Part shown: positions 46,424-56,348 of the stretch, piece by piece | How the letters are laid out: every line of letters begins with the position of its first letter | Numbering within the stretch: position 1 is the first letter of the stretch | From: Parazoarcus communis | GTDB taxonomy: Bacteria; Pseudomonadota; Gammaproteobacteria; Burkholderiales; Rhodocyclaceae | Length of the DNA: 64,000 nucleotides | Reading direction: 5' to 3' | Assembly: GCF_003111645.1 (NCBI RefSeq) | Contig: NZ_CP022187.1 | Coordinates: forward strand, 3,534,001 to 3,598,000 | Made by a program: the position numbers and the translations under genes | Notes under the pieces: generated by a model | Told to the model about the DNA's origin: nothing | The model's input: only the letters and a program-made list of their open reading frames with translations | Database searches by the model: none

Positions 46424-48112
46424 CTAGTTTAGGTTATCGGACCCTTGTGGGGAAATCCGATACACGCGTACTTCATACTCACTCAATGCAAAAGACATTA
46501 AGTCGTCATGCGAGGCGACTTTCATGTTGGCCAGTATGCAATCGGCACGGCGAAGGGTGAAGCCGGCATGGCGGTAGCGTGCCGGCCGCGCGCTGAGGTT
46601 GCAGATCACCACGAAGCCGTCGTCACCGAGCACGCGGGTGTAGGCGTAGATCTGCGGGTTGTCCCTGAGCAGCAGGGTGTAGTGGCCATGCACCAGCGCC
46701 GGCTCGGCGGCGCGCAGGGCGATCATGCTGCGGTAGAAGTTCAGCACCGAGTGCGGATCGCGCTGCTGCTGCGCGACGTTGACCTCAGGGTAGTCGGGGT
46801 TCAGCGGCAGCCATGGCCTGCCCGTGCTGAAGCCCGCGTTGTGGCTGTCGTCCCACGGCATTGGCGTGCGCGAGTTGTCGCGGGCGGTGAGCGCCATCTC
46901 GTCGAAGATGGCGGCTTCGTCCATGCCGCTGGCGCGCATCTCCGCGATGCGGTGTTTGGCGAACACATCGTCGAAGTCGGCGAGGCTGTGGAACACGGTG
47001 TTGGCCATGCCGAGCTCCTGCCCCTGGTAGATGAAGGGCGTGCCCTGCATCAGGAAGTACATCGCGGCGAGTGCCGTGGCGCTGGCGCTGCGGTGATGCT
47101 GCGAGTCGCCCCAGCGTGATACGACGCGGGGCAGGTCGTGGTTCTCGAGGTAGAGCGCGTTCCAGCCGCGGCCGTCGAGTTCGCGCTGCCAGCGGCTCAG
47201 GATGGTCTTCAGCCGGCGCACATCAAGCCCGGCGCGCGGGTTGCCCGACCACAGGTGCCAGTGTTCGAATTGCAGGATCATCGACAGTCGCCCGCGGGTG
47301 TCGCCCACCCAGGTTTCGGCCTGATGCGCGCTGATGCCGTTGGCTTCGCCCACCGTCATGATGTCGCCGTGGTCGAAGGCGTCGCGGGCCATCTGGTCGA
47401 CGTAGTCGAGCACGCCGTCGACATTCATGTGGAAGTCATAGGCCGGCACAGGCCTGTGAGGTGGCGCACCGGGCACATCGGGCAGGCCGGGCGCCTTCTT
47501 CATGTGGGTGATGGCATCGATGCGGAAACCGTCCACGCCCTTGTCCATCCACCACCGCACCATGTCGCAGATGGCGCTGCGCACGTCCGGGTTCTCCCAG
47601 TTGAGGTCGGGCTGGCGCGCGGTGAACAGGTGCAGGAAGTACTGGCCGGTGGCCGCGTCATACTGCCAGGCCGGCCCGCGGAAGATGCTCTCCCAGTTGT
47701 TGGGCGGGTGGCCTTCCTTGCCGTCGCGCCACACATACCAGTCGCGCTTCGAGTTGTCGCGTGCGCTGCGCGACTCGACAAACCACGGGTGCTCGTCGCT
47801 GGTGTGATTGACCACCAGGTCGAGAATGATGCGCATGCCTCGGCGCCGGGTCTCGGCCATCAGGCGGTCGAAGTCGGCCATGGTGCCGAACTCGTCCATG
47901 ATGGCCTGGTAGTCCGAGATGTCGTAGCCGTTGTCGTCGTTTGGCGAGCGGAAAATCGGGCACAGCCAGATCACCGTGATGCCGAGCCACTGCAGATAGT
48001 CGAGGCGGGCGAGCACGCCGGGCAGGTCGCCGATGCCGTCGCCGTTGGTATCCATGAAGCTGCGTGGGTAGAGCTGATACACAACCGCTTCGCGCCACCA
48101 TTTGTTCTTCAT
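46424..48112 (-). CDS. GH13 alpha-glucosidase / oligo-1,6-glucosidase type
   Basis: A 562-residue cytoplasmic glycoside hydrolase. VVYQLYPRSFMDTNGDGIGDL opens the barrel; LDLVVNHTSD, GFRIDAITHM (nucleophile Asp), MTVGEANG (acid/base Glu) and YLENHDLPR (third Asp) give the full GH13 site. It cleaves terminal alpha-glucosides from short oligosaccharides, possibly acting as a transglucosidase. ATG 48112 is fixed by homology. It diverges from the GH5 gene, with about 220 bases between. Confidence 0.92.
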   Translation of the reverse strand: MKNKWWREAVVYQLYPRSFMDTNGDGIGDLPGVLARLDYLQWLGITVIWLCPIFRSPNDDNGYDISDYQAIMDEFGTMADFDRLMAETRRRGMRIILDLVVNHTSDEHPWFVESRSARDNSKRDWYVWRDGKEGHPPNNWESIFRGPAWQYDAATGQYFLHLFTARQPDLNWENPDVRSAICDMVRWWMDKGVDGFRIDAITHMKKAPGLPDVPGAPPHRPVPAYDFHMNVDGVLDYVDQMARDAFDHGDIMTVGEANGISAHQAETWVGDTRGRLSMILQFEHWHLWSGNPRAGLDVRRLKTILSRWQRELDGRGWNALYLENHDLPRVVSRWGDSQHHRSASATALAAMYFLMQGTPFIYQGQELGMANTVFHSLADFDDVFAKHRIAEMRASGMDEAAIFDEMALTARDNSRTPMPWDDSHNAGFSTGRPWLPLNPDYPEVNVAQQQRDPHSVLNFYRSMIALRAAEPALVHGHYTLLLRDNPQIYAYTRVLGDDGFVVICNLSARPARYRHAGFTLRRADCILANMKVASHDDLMSFALSEYEVRVYRISPQGSDNLN

Positions 48113-48333
48113 TTCTCGCGGCTCCCGGGTGCCATTCTGCGATCCTGCTGCGTCGTCGATTGTAGGCTTCGTGCATGCCGCCGGCGAGCGGATTGTGCGC
48201 ATGGATTTTCGCGCTGGATGACGCGGGTAATCGCCCCAAGGTGCGCGCCCAGGCGTAATCTTGTCGGCATGGCAGCGCATGTGCGTTCCTTGTTCAGGGC
48301 GCGTGAAGATGACCCTTTTGCGGGAGGTGTGCG

Positions 48334-49439
48334 ATGGATGCGACAGGCATGAAATTGCGTGGCGTCAACCTCGGTAGCTGGCTGTTGCTGGAAAAGTGGA
48401 TGGTGCCCAGCGTGTTCGAGGGGCTGGCGGCGACCGATGAAACCACCTGGTGTGCGGAGATGGGTTCGGGGCGAGCGACAGGCTGCGCAAGCACTGGGAA
48501 AGCTTCGTGACCTACGAGGACTTCGCCTGGATTGCCGAGCGGGGTCTCAATGCGGTGCGGATTCCGGTCGGGCACTGGATTTTCGGCCCCGATTATCCCT
48601 ACCACCCCGGCTATGGCGAGAACCGCCACCCCTTCGTCACCGGCGGCATCGACGTGCTCGACCGGGCGATGGACTGGGCGCAAAAGCTCGGCCTGCGGGT
48701 CATGCTCGATCTCCATGCCGCGCCGGGGTGCCAGAACGGCTTCGACAACGGCGGCATCATGGGCGTGGTCGAGTGGCATACCAAGCCCGAGTACCTCGAG
48801 CATTCGCTGCTGGTGCTCGAGCGCCTGGCCGAACGTTACCGCGCCCACCCCGCGCTGCATGCGATCGAGGTGCTCAACGAGCCGCGCTGGGATGTGCCGA
48901 CCGAGTACCTCAAGGCCTACTACCTTGCGGCCTACGACCGCATCCGCAAACACTGCCCGGCAGAGCGCGTGGCGGTGGTGTTTCACGACGGCTTCCGCTC
49001 CTACCGCGAGTTCCTCGGCTTCATGCAGGCGCCGCAGTGGCAGAACGTGATTTTCGATTACCACCGCTACCAGTGCTTCGACCGTCGCGACATCGATACC
49101 GACATCTACGGCCACATGACCAAGGCTGCCATCGAGTGGCGCGACGAGGCCGATTCGATCAACGCCGCGATGGGCTTGCCCGCGGTGTGTGGCGAGTGGA
49201 GCCTGGGGCTGGATCTGCAGGTGGTGTCGCTGTGGGCCGAAGGGCCGTACAACCACGCGCTTGAGCACATGGACGCGTTCCAGCAGGATGTGGCCAGCCG
49301 TGGCTACGCGGCGGCGCAGTTGCTGGCCTTCGAGAAGCTGTTCGGCTGGTTCTTCTGGAGCTATAAAACGGAAACCACGCCCGCCTGGTGCTTGCGCGAG
49401 TCGGTCGAGCGCGGCTGGCTGCCGTCAAGTTTCCGGTAA
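48334..49439 (+). pseudogene. GH5 glycoside hydrolase (exo-beta-1,3-glucanase type) with a single-base frameshift
   Basis: GGAGGT and ATG 48334 start a clear GH5 N-terminus (MKLRGVNLGSWLLLEKW from the second Met) that runs out of frame after GAG ATG GGT near 48467. The protein continues in another frame from GFGASDRLRKHWESF to 49439 with WIAERGLNAVRIPVGHW, VLNEPRW (acid/base Glu) and VCGEWSLGLD (nucleophile Glu). Adding one base at 48464-48470 restores a 368-residue enzyme. Either a true frameshift or a sequencing indel. No signal peptide, so a cytoplasmic beta-glucosidase role would be expected. Its end overlaps the converging gene by 15 bases. Confidence 0.8.
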
Positions 49440-51266
49440 GAGCTTCGTCGCCGGCGCGGTGGTGCCTGCCGTGCCGGTCTTGGCGTCGGTCGCAGCCGCC
49501 TGTGGCGGACGCACGCGTCCGCCGCGCAGGCGATTGAGCACCAGCTTGCGATCGTAGAAGTGATCGAGGCCGTTGTGCAGGCTGATGTTGAGCAGGGTTG
49601 CACTGGGCAGCTCGTGGTGCAGCAGTTCCAGGGTGTCGATCTCGTCCTTGGCGTCGAAGGCGTCGGTCGCTTCCTCGATGAACACCCAGCCCGGTTGCTG
49701 CAGGAACAGCCGTGCGATGCCGAGGCGCTGCTGTGCCCGCAGTGGCAGCGCCCGTCCCCAGTCGTCATGGTCGTCCAGCCGCGGTGCGAGCCACGCGATG
49801 CCGGCGCACTCCAGCGCACGGTGCAGACAGGGAGCGGTGTAGTGGCTGGCGTCATGCGGGTAGCTGAGCACCGCGCGCAGGCTGCCTTCGGGCAGGAAGG
49901 GGCGCTGCGGAATGAACATCATGTTATGTCCCGCAGGCAGGCTGATGACGCCGCTGCCCCAGGGCCACAGCCCGGCCACGGCCTTGAACAGGCTGATGGT
50001 GACGGCGGGGTCGCCGGTGATCAGGATGCGTTCGCCGTGTCGTACGTGCAGGTTGAAATCGTCCAGCAGCACCTGCCCCGAAGGCGAGGCCAGTTGCAGG
50101 TGGCGGATGTCGAGTTCGGCGTGGACCGATTGCTGCAGCTCGATCTTTTCCTTGCCGGTCACTTTCTGCCGATCCTGCGCTTCGAGTTCCAGCATTTCCT
50201 CATGCAGGCTGACAATACGGTCGATGGAGGCGCGGCAGCGTGCCAGCTCGCCGAGGTTGTCGATCGGCCACGAAAGCGCCGAGGTCAGGCGCTGGAAGGC
50301 CTGTGCGGCCTGCATCAGCAAGCCGAGGCTCATTGCACCGGCGATGTACTGCGGCGCGGCGATCAGGATCGGAAACACCGGCAGCAGCGTGCCGTAGCCG
50401 GTCGAAAACGAGATGATGCCCAGATACGCAAAGGTCTGGCGGTCCCAGCCGCGACCGACGTCCTTGAACAGGCGATCGGCACTGCGCCGCTCCAATGGCT
50501 CGCCATGCATCAGGGCAATGGCTTCGGAGTGTTCGCGGGCGCGCGCCAGGCCGAAGCGCAGGCTGGCTTCAACTGACTGCAAACGGTTGGTGGTGCGGAT
50601 CAGCGGTCGCCCCAGCAGCAAGCCGAAAATCGTGCCAACACCGGCATAGACGAAAGCCATCAGCACCATGTAGCCCGGAACGGAGTACTCGGTGCCGGGC
50701 AGGTTCGCGCTTCCCGATACGCTGAGCAGGATGTCGATGAAGCTGCCGAGGATGAGAATCGAGTACAGCAGCGAATGCGCCAGCCCGACTGCAGCCTCGG
50801 TAGCGATGCGGATGTCCTCGGCGATACGCCCGTCCGGATTGTCGTGCTCTCCGCTGGAGAACTGCAGGCGGTAATGGTTGGCGTGCGACAGCCATTCGTC
50901 GAGCAGCAGGCTGGTCATCCATCGTCGCCAGTCGAGCTGGACCCAGCGCTTGACGTGCATGTGCAGCGCGGTCACCCCCATGGTGAGGGCAAAGATCAGC
51001 AGGAAGGTCAGGATCAGGCGCAGAAATTCGCTGAGCGAGCGATCCTCAAGTGCGTCGAACAGCTCGCGATGCCAGTAGCTGACCCAGATGACCAGGCCGA
51101 CCTGGGCCGCGGTGAGCACGAACAGCGACAGCACCGCGCCGCGGACGGTCCATTTGCGCTCGCAGTTCCAGTAGTCCCGGGCCATGCGTGCGAACTGCCA
51201 CGCTGCGTCGCGGCGCACGGCGGGTGGAGGCGATGTGGAAGCTGCGTCCGCTTGCATCTGTGTCAT
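49425..51266 (-). CDS. SbmA/YddA-like ABC membrane-ATPase fusion with degenerate nucleotide-binding domain
   Basis: A 613-residue half-transporter: about six membrane helices (to residue 340) of the ABC_membrane_2 type (WVQLDWRRWMTSLLLDEWL, IAEDIRIATEAAV), then an ATPase domain. The P-loop reads ITGDPAVTISL instead of G-x-x-G-x-G-K-S, so the Lys is gone. The signature reads LPLRAQQRL instead of L-S-x-G-E-Q-Q-R, and Walker B ends EEAT rather than DEAT. The switch His is kept (SLHNG). The fold is intact but ATP hydrolysis is doubtful. Possible proton-driven use, as in SbmA, is inference. Confidence 0.85.
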   Translation of the reverse strand: MTQMQADAASTSPPPAVRRDAAWQFARMARDYWNCERKWTVRGAVLSLFVLTAAQVGLVIWVSYWHRELFDALEDRSLSEFLRLILTFLLIFALTMGVTALHMHVKRWVQLDWRRWMTSLLLDEWLSHANHYRLQFSSGEHDNPDGRIAEDIRIATEAAVGLAHSLLYSILILGSFIDILLSVSGSANLPGTEYSVPGYMVLMAFVYAGVGTIFGLLLGRPLIRTTNRLQSVEASLRFGLARAREHSEAIALMHGEPLERRSADRLFKDVGRGWDRQTFAYLGIISFSTGYGTLLPVFPILIAAPQYIAGAMSLGLLMQAAQAFQRLTSALSWPIDNLGELARCRASIDRIVSLHEEMLELEAQDRQKVTGKEKIELQQSVHAELDIRHLQLASPSGQVLLDDFNLHVRHGERILITGDPAVTISLFKAVAGLWPWGSGVISLPAGHNMMFIPQRPFLPEGSLRAVLSYPHDASHYTAPCLHRALECAGIAWLAPRLDDHDDWGRALPLRAQQRLGIARLFLQQPGWVFIEEATDAFDAKDEIDTLELLHHELPSATLLNISLHNGLDHFYDRKLVLNRLRGGRVRPPQAAATDAKTGTAGTTAPATKLLPET

Positions 51267-51530
51267 TCCGGTCGCAGCGGATCCCCGCGATGTGGCAGGC
51301 CGCAGGCCGCGGAAGCGGGGGGATGTGGCTGCAACTGCAGCCGGTTAGCGCTCTTGTCTGCAGCCCTCATGGTCATTGCGCCTTCGCCGCATGCACTCTT
51401 GTTTTGTATACCGCTGAGAGTATCGCAAAGGCCCGGATTTGCCGTGATCAGTTTGCACGTTCGGAGAAAAATTTTTGCGTGGCACGCCGTGCGGAAACGC
51501 ACCGGCTGCGCGTGACGCCGGGCTGGGGTG

Positions 51531-51839
51531 TCAGTGGCGGCGCAGTGTGCCCAGTCTGAGCAGCACCATGTTGAGTTCGCGCTGAAGCAGCGTCCGCTGC
51601 TCGTCGTCGGGGGGCCGTGCGAGGGCCTCCCGAAGGTCGGCCAGCTCCTTGCGCAGTCGTACCTCGGGCGGGGTGAATCCGGCGTTCTTGAGCACCCGGT
51701 TGATCATGCGCTGTTCGCCGGACACGAAGAGCTCGTCGTCGAACACGAGCGGACGCCCCGCGCCGGGCAGGTTGTCCACCTCGCCGCGACGGATGGCGTC
51801 TGCAATGCGTTGTTCGGCGAGGATCTCGAAAATCGACAT
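51531..51839 (-). CDS. DUF1992 (DnaJC28-type conserved domain) protein
   Basis: A 102-residue protein of the DUF1992 family: LAEQRIADAIRRGEVDNLPGAGRPL is the signature, followed by MINRVLKNAGFTPPEVRLRKEL. The family is widespread and uncharacterised, probably cytoplasmic. It starts 12 bases after the stop of the GH13_18 gene, so the two are probably cotranscribed. Confidence 0.92.
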   Translation of the reverse strand: MSIFEILAEQRIADAIRRGEVDNLPGAGRPLVFDDELFVSGEQRMINRVLKNAGFTPPEVRLRKELADLREALARPPDDEQRTLLQRELNMVLLRLGTLRRH

Positions 51840-51851
51840 CGGCGAGCGGCT

Positions 51852-53294
51852 TCAGACCCGGTAGCTGATCTCGTGGCCGGTGTCCGAGTCGGTGCAGGTC
51901 ACCGTGGCGGTGCGGAAGTTCAGGTCGACGAACACCTGCGCACTGTGCGGGCCGTTGCGCCAGCCCATCGACACGCTGGAGTCGTTCGAGTAATGCAGCT
52001 CGAACTCGCCGTCGAAGGCCGGGTGCGTCGAGCGCAGTTCCATCAGCTTGAACTGGCGCCGGGCAACCTCGCTGCCGAGGGCTGCGACCGCTTCGTCCAC
52101 GGTGTAGTAGTGGCGGTTGATGTCGCGCGCCTCGCCGGTTTTCTCCATCAGCTCGAAGTCGTTGCGACCGGCCAGCAGGCCGACGTAATAGACCTGCGGG
52201 ATGCCGGGCGTGAACATCTGGATTGCGCGCGCCGCAATGTAGGCGTCGTCATTGCACTGCAGGGCTTCGAAGAACGTGCAGGTGAGCTGGTAGATGGCGC
52301 CGACGCTGTGGGCATTGGCCGCCGAGCGGCGCAGGATGGGGTCGGCGCTGCGATCGGAGACATTCTTGATGACCGCTTCGACGTGGTAACGGGGCAGGAT
52401 GTCCTCGACGTCGGGAATGCAGATGCCGTCATGGGTGTCGAGCACGGTGACCTGGTTGTGCGGGCACATTCGCAGCCAGGACTTGAGATAGCTGCTGTTG
52501 AGGTCCATGAGCGCATGCAGCAGCAGGGGCGGCAGGGCGAAGGCGTAGGCCCACATGCCGCGGCGGGCAATCGCGTACTGATAGCTCGGGTGGTCGTGGA
52601 CCTCGGGCATGATCTCGATGCCACGTTCGGCGGCGGTCTTGCGGAACCATTCCAGAATGCGCCACACGTCCGGTTCGACCAGGAAGCAGCTGGTGCCGAT
52701 CTTCTTGGTGGTATAGCCGAAGGCGTCCAGTCGCAGCAGCTTGACCCCACGTTCACCGAGGAAGGTGATGGTGTCGGTCATCATCGCGTAGGTTTTCTCG
52801 GCGTTGTAGTCGAGGTCGATCTGGCTCTCGCTGAATGTGCACCAGACGCGGCCATGCGTGCCGTCGGCGAAGGTGACGTCGCGGAAGGGTTCCTTCTCCT
52901 TGCGGATGTGGATCTTGGCGAGATCGTCAGGGCCGATTTCGCCCAGCGCGTCGACATCGACGAACAGGGATGCGTATTCGGAGGCCTTGCCCTTCTTCTT
53001 GAAGTCCTGGAATTCTGGCGACTGATCCGAGATGTGGTTCAGGATCAGGTCGAGGCAGACGTCGTAACGGCTGGCGATGCGCTCAACGTTCGCCCAGTCA
53101 CCGAAGACCGGGTCGATCTCCTTGTGCGTCAGGGGCGAGAAGCCGCCGTCGGCATTGGACGGAAACGGGGGCAGCAGGTGCAGTCCGCCGATCGCCTTGC
53201 CCAGGTGCTGTTCGATGAAATCGGCAAGATCGTTCAGGTGGGTGCCGATCCGGTTCGGGTAGGCAATGAGCTGCACCTTGTTCTTGAGCGCCAT
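51852..53294 (-). CDS. GH13_18 glycoside phosphorylase (sucrose / glucosylglycerol / glucosylglycerate phosphorylase-like)
   Basis: A 480-residue cytoplasmic enzyme that exchanges an alpha-glucoside bond with phosphate to give glucose 1-phosphate. KNKVQLIAYPNRIG opens the barrel; LLRLDAFGY holds the nucleophile, MPEVHDHP the acid/base Glu and VLDTHDGI the third Asp, with FALPPLLLHAL as in sucrose phosphorylase. The acceptor loop differs from the Bifidobacterium enzyme, and relatives act on glucosylglycerol or glucosylglycerate. The glucosylglycerol phosphatase gene in this window makes glucosylglycerol a credible substrate. Confidence 0.88.
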   Translation of the reverse strand: MALKNKVQLIAYPNRIGTHLNDLADFIEQHLGKAIGGLHLLPPFPSNADGGFSPLTHKEIDPVFGDWANVERIASRYDVCLDLILNHISDQSPEFQDFKKKGKASEYASLFVDVDALGEIGPDDLAKIHIRKEKEPFRDVTFADGTHGRVWCTFSESQIDLDYNAEKTYAMMTDTITFLGERGVKLLRLDAFGYTTKKIGTSCFLVEPDVWRILEWFRKTAAERGIEIMPEVHDHPSYQYAIARRGMWAYAFALPPLLLHALMDLNSSYLKSWLRMCPHNQVTVLDTHDGICIPDVEDILPRYHVEAVIKNVSDRSADPILRRSAANAHSVGAIYQLTCTFFEALQCNDDAYIAARAIQMFTPGIPQVYYVGLLAGRNDFELMEKTGEARDINRHYYTVDEAVAALGSEVARRQFKLMELRSTHPAFDGEFELHYSNDSSVSMGWRNGPHSAQVFVDLNFRTATVTCTDSDTGHEISYRV

Positions 53295-53581
53295 GTATAA
53301 CTCTCCCTTTATCAGGTGCCTGCCGCGTCACTGCGCGCACACCGCATCTCGTTCTTTTACAAGATACGGGGCCACCGGCCCGGGCGCAAGCCGGTGTCGT
53401 GCGTGATGCACACGACTGGGGTGGCATATGGACGAAGCGCACTGATGCGGTGCGTGTCACTGCTTGTGCAGCACGATGGCTGCGGCTCTGCTGGCAGGCC
53501 TGCCCCTTGCTTGGGAACGCTACTCCGTTCCCATCGACAGTCACCGTGCTTCCCAAGATTTTCCACCGCAGCAATGAGTCC

Positions 53582-55702
53582 ATGAACATGAACATGAACC
53601 TGACCATGAGCAGGATGCTGGACGGTTCGCGCATCCTCGATACCCTGATGAACAACCTCGAGGGCATGGCCTACCGCTGTGTGGACGACGAACACTGGAC
53701 GATGATCTTCGTCAGCCAGGGCTGTGCAGGCCTGACCGGATACACCGCGTCGGAACTGATCGATCAGACCTGCATCTCGTGGGAACAACTGACCTTTGCC
53801 GAAGACCGGCACCGAGTGCGTGCGGCGATCCGCGCGGCGGCCGATCGGGGGCGACGCTTTGCCGTGGAGTACCGCATCGTCAAGCGCTGCGGCGAACTGC
53901 GGTGGGTGGTCGAACGCGGTGTGGCCGTTGCCGATGAGCATGGCGAGTGCGTCATCGAAGGCTTCATCGAGGATGTCACCGAGCGGCGTGCAACGCTCGG
54001 TGCGCTTGAGCAGGCCGAAAGCCGCTACCGGAACATCTTCGAGCACGCTTCGGAGGGCATCTTCCAGACCACGGAGGATGGGCGCTACCTTGCGGCCAAT
54101 CCGGCCCTGGCCCGGCTGTACGGTTACCCGTCGCCCCAGTCCCTGATCGAAAACCTGTCGGATATCGGGCGGCGCCTGTATGTCGACCCGAAGCGGCGCG
54201 ATGAATTTCACCGCCTGATGCAGGCTCATGGCGAGGTCCTCAACTTCGAGTCCGAAGTCTTTTGCCATGACGGGTCGCGCATCTGGGTGTCGGAGAATGC
54301 TCACAGCGTGCGCGGGCCGCAGGGTGAGCTGCTCTGCTACGAGGGTACGGTGCAGGATATCTCGGAGCGCAAGCATTACCAGGCACAGCTTGAGCGCCAG
54401 GCAAATCACGACATGCTGACCGGTCTGCCCAACCGGGTGCTGCTGGGCGACCGGCTCAATCAGGGCATTGCCCGTGCCGAACGCCTTGGCTGCCGCCTGG
54501 CGGTTGTGTTCATCGATCTCGACAACTTCAAGTTCATCAATGACAGCCTGGGGCACAAGGCTGGCGACGATCTGCTCACTGCGATCGCCGGGCGCTTCTC
54601 CAACTGTTTGCGCAGTTCGGATACCGTGGCGAGGCTTGGCGGTGACGAGTTCGTGCTGGTGCTGAACGATCACGATGAGCTCAGCAGTGTCATCTCTCTG
54701 CTCGACCGGGTGCTGGCCGAGATTGGCCGCCCGGTGGCGCTGTCCGGCCGCGAATTCCAGGTCGGTGCGAGCCTCGGCGTTGCGCTTTATCCCGACGACG
54801 GGCGTGATGCGCAGAGCCTGCTCAAGCACGCCGATGTCGCAATGTATGCGGCCAAGGATCGGGGGCGAAACAACTTCCAGTTCTTCACCCGGGAGCTCAA
54901 CCGGGTCGCCGAAGAACGGCTCAATCTTGAAGCGGCAATGCGTGCCGCGCTCGAGCGGGGCTGTTTCGAAGTGCATTACCAGCCGAAGGTGAACCACCTG
55001 CGCCGCATCGTTGGCGTTGAAGCGCTGGCGCGCTGGAATGACCCCCAGCTTGGGTCCATCGGTCCTGACCGCTTCATTCCCGTCGCCGAGGAGACGGGTC
55101 TCATCGTCCCGCTGACCACGACCATCCTGCGCCAGGCCTTTGCCGCCGCGCGGCGCTGGAACCTCGGCCGCGAGCATCCCCTGCGCGTGGCGGTCAACCT
55201 GTCGCCGCGGCTCTTCCTGAGCGGTGATATCGTCGCGCATGTCGCTTGCTTGCTGGGCGAAGTCGGTCTGTCGCCATCTCAGGTCGAGCTTGAGGTGACC
55301 GAAACCGTCTTTCTCGGCGACAGCGACAGGGCGGTCAGTATCCTGCGCGAATTCAAGTCGCTCGGCGTCAGCCTGGCGATGGATGACTTTGGCACCGGCT
55401 ACTCGTCACTGAGCTACCTGCGGCGCTTTCCGCTCGATATCATCAAGCTCGATCGCTCGCTGGTGACCGACCTTGAGCATGAAGAGGAAGTGGCCATGAT
55501 TGCCCGTGCCGCGATCTCACTCGGGCAGAGCCTGCGCAAGACGGTGGTTGCCGAAGGCGTGGAAACCCAGGCCCAGTTCGACTTCCTGCGCTTTCAGGGG
55601 TGTGACGAATTCCAGGGCTACCTGTTGTCGCGGCCGGTGCCCGAGGCCGCGCTGAGCCAGCTGCTCGCCGATGGTGGTGTGATCCCGAAGAAGCCGGTCT
55701 GA
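53582..55702 (+). CDS. Soluble PAS-PAS-GGDEF-EAL protein
   Basis: A 706-residue cytoplasmic protein: two PAS modules (FVSQGCAGLTGYTASELI; IFEHASEGIFQTTEDGRYLA), GGDEF (ARLGGDEF, I-site RSSD, DLDNFKFINDSLGH) and EAL (GVEALARW, NLSPRLF, EVTET, DDFGTGYSSLSYLRRF, EGVETQAQ). Both enzyme sites are intact, so it could act as cyclase or phosphodiesterase depending on PAS input. The start at ATG 53582 (MNMNMNLTM) is preferred since the upstream open frame is not domain-like. It diverges from the GH13_18 gene across 287 bases. Confidence 0.92.
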   Translation: MNMNMNLTMSRMLDGSRILDTLMNNLEGMAYRCVDDEHWTMIFVSQGCAGLTGYTASELIDQTCISWEQLTFAEDRHRVRAAIRAAADRGRRFAVEYRIVKRCGELRWVVERGVAVADEHGECVIEGFIEDVTERRATLGALEQAESRYRNIFEHASEGIFQTTEDGRYLAANPALARLYGYPSPQSLIENLSDIGRRLYVDPKRRDEFHRLMQAHGEVLNFESEVFCHDGSRIWVSENAHSVRGPQGELLCYEGTVQDISERKHYQAQLERQANHDMLTGLPNRVLLGDRLNQGIARAERLGCRLAVVFIDLDNFKFINDSLGHKAGDDLLTAIAGRFSNCLRSSDTVARLGGDEFVLVLNDHDELSSVISLLDRVLAEIGRPVALSGREFQVGASLGVALYPDDGRDAQSLLKHADVAMYAAKDRGRNNFQFFTRELNRVAEERLNLEAAMRAALERGCFEVHYQPKVNHLRRIVGVEALARWNDPQLGSIGPDRFIPVAEETGLIVPLTTTILRQAFAAARRWNLGREHPLRVAVNLSPRLFLSGDIVAHVACLLGEVGLSPSQVELEVTETVFLGDSDRAVSILREFKSLGVSLAMDDFGTGYSSLSYLRRFPLDIIKLDRSLVTDLEHEEEVAMIARAAISLGQSLRKTVVAEGVETQAQFDFLRFQGCDEFQGYLLSRPVPEAALSQLLADGGVIPKKPV

Positions 55703-55808
55703 ACGCCCCAGTCGGGTGCAGGGGAACTTCCGGCGCCGTGGAAGCACCTATAATGCGCCCCTCCATCGGGTGCCTGTTACCCGACCCACTCCTCACCGGA
55801 TACCCTGC

Positions 55809-56258
55809 ATGTCGCGATTGATCTTGTCTTCCATTCTTGTCCTGCTTGCCCTGACTGCCTGTAATCAGACGGTGGAGGACACCAGGCCGGGGCAGCCGGT
55901 GAAACATCGTCAGGACGCGTTCAAGGCGATGCTCCGCGCCTTTGAGCCGATGGGCGTCATGCTTCGAGACAAACAGTACGACGCCGGAAAATTCGCCGAA
56001 CTGTCCGCCGAACTGGTGGCGCGCCGGGATGCACCGTGGGCGTACTTCACCGCCGATACGCTCTATCCGCCGACCAAGGCCACGGCCGCGGTGTGGGAGC
56101 GTGCAGATGAATTCGAGCGCGAGCGTGAGGCCTTCTTCGCGGTGACCGACGCGTTGCTTGCAGCGGCGCAGACGCGTGAGCTCGAACAGGTCGGGCCCGC
56201 GTACGACAAGGTGTACGACAGCTGCAAGTCCTGCCACAACGACTTCAAGAAGAAGTGA
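55809..56258 (+). CDS. Lipoprotein cytochrome c' (class II)
   Basis: A 149-residue protein with a lipoprotein signal (LVLLALTAC, lipobox Cys at 19) and four-helix body (DAFKAMLRAFEPMGVMLRDK, FAELSAELVARRDAPW) ending in the haem motif YDSCKSCHNDFKKK. This is the PF01322-type cytochrome c' plan, anchored to a membrane. Such proteins bind nitric oxide or carry electrons. It begins 106 bases after the GGDEF-EAL gene. Confidence 0.88.
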   Translation: MSRLILSSILVLLALTACNQTVEDTRPGQPVKHRQDAFKAMLRAFEPMGVMLRDKQYDAGKFAELSAELVARRDAPWAYFTADTLYPPTKATAAVWERADEFEREREAFFAVTDALLAAAQTRELEQVGPAYDKVYDSCKSCHNDFKKK

Positions 56259-56312
56259 CCCGACGAGGATCCGTCGTCGCCCGTCCGCTGCGTCATTCTG
56301 GCGGGCGTTGTA

Positions 56313-56326
56313 TTTGTGCACAAATT
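56313..56326. promoter_or_regulatory. 14-base perfect palindrome upstream of the 7TM cyclase gene
   Basis: ATTTGTGCACAAAT is a perfect palindrome in an AT-rich patch within a GC-rich genome, about 115 bases before the cyclase ATG. It looks like a dimeric regulator's operator. The regulator is unknown. Confidence 0.45.
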
Positions 56327-56348
56327 GATGCATTTGGTCTCGTTAATA

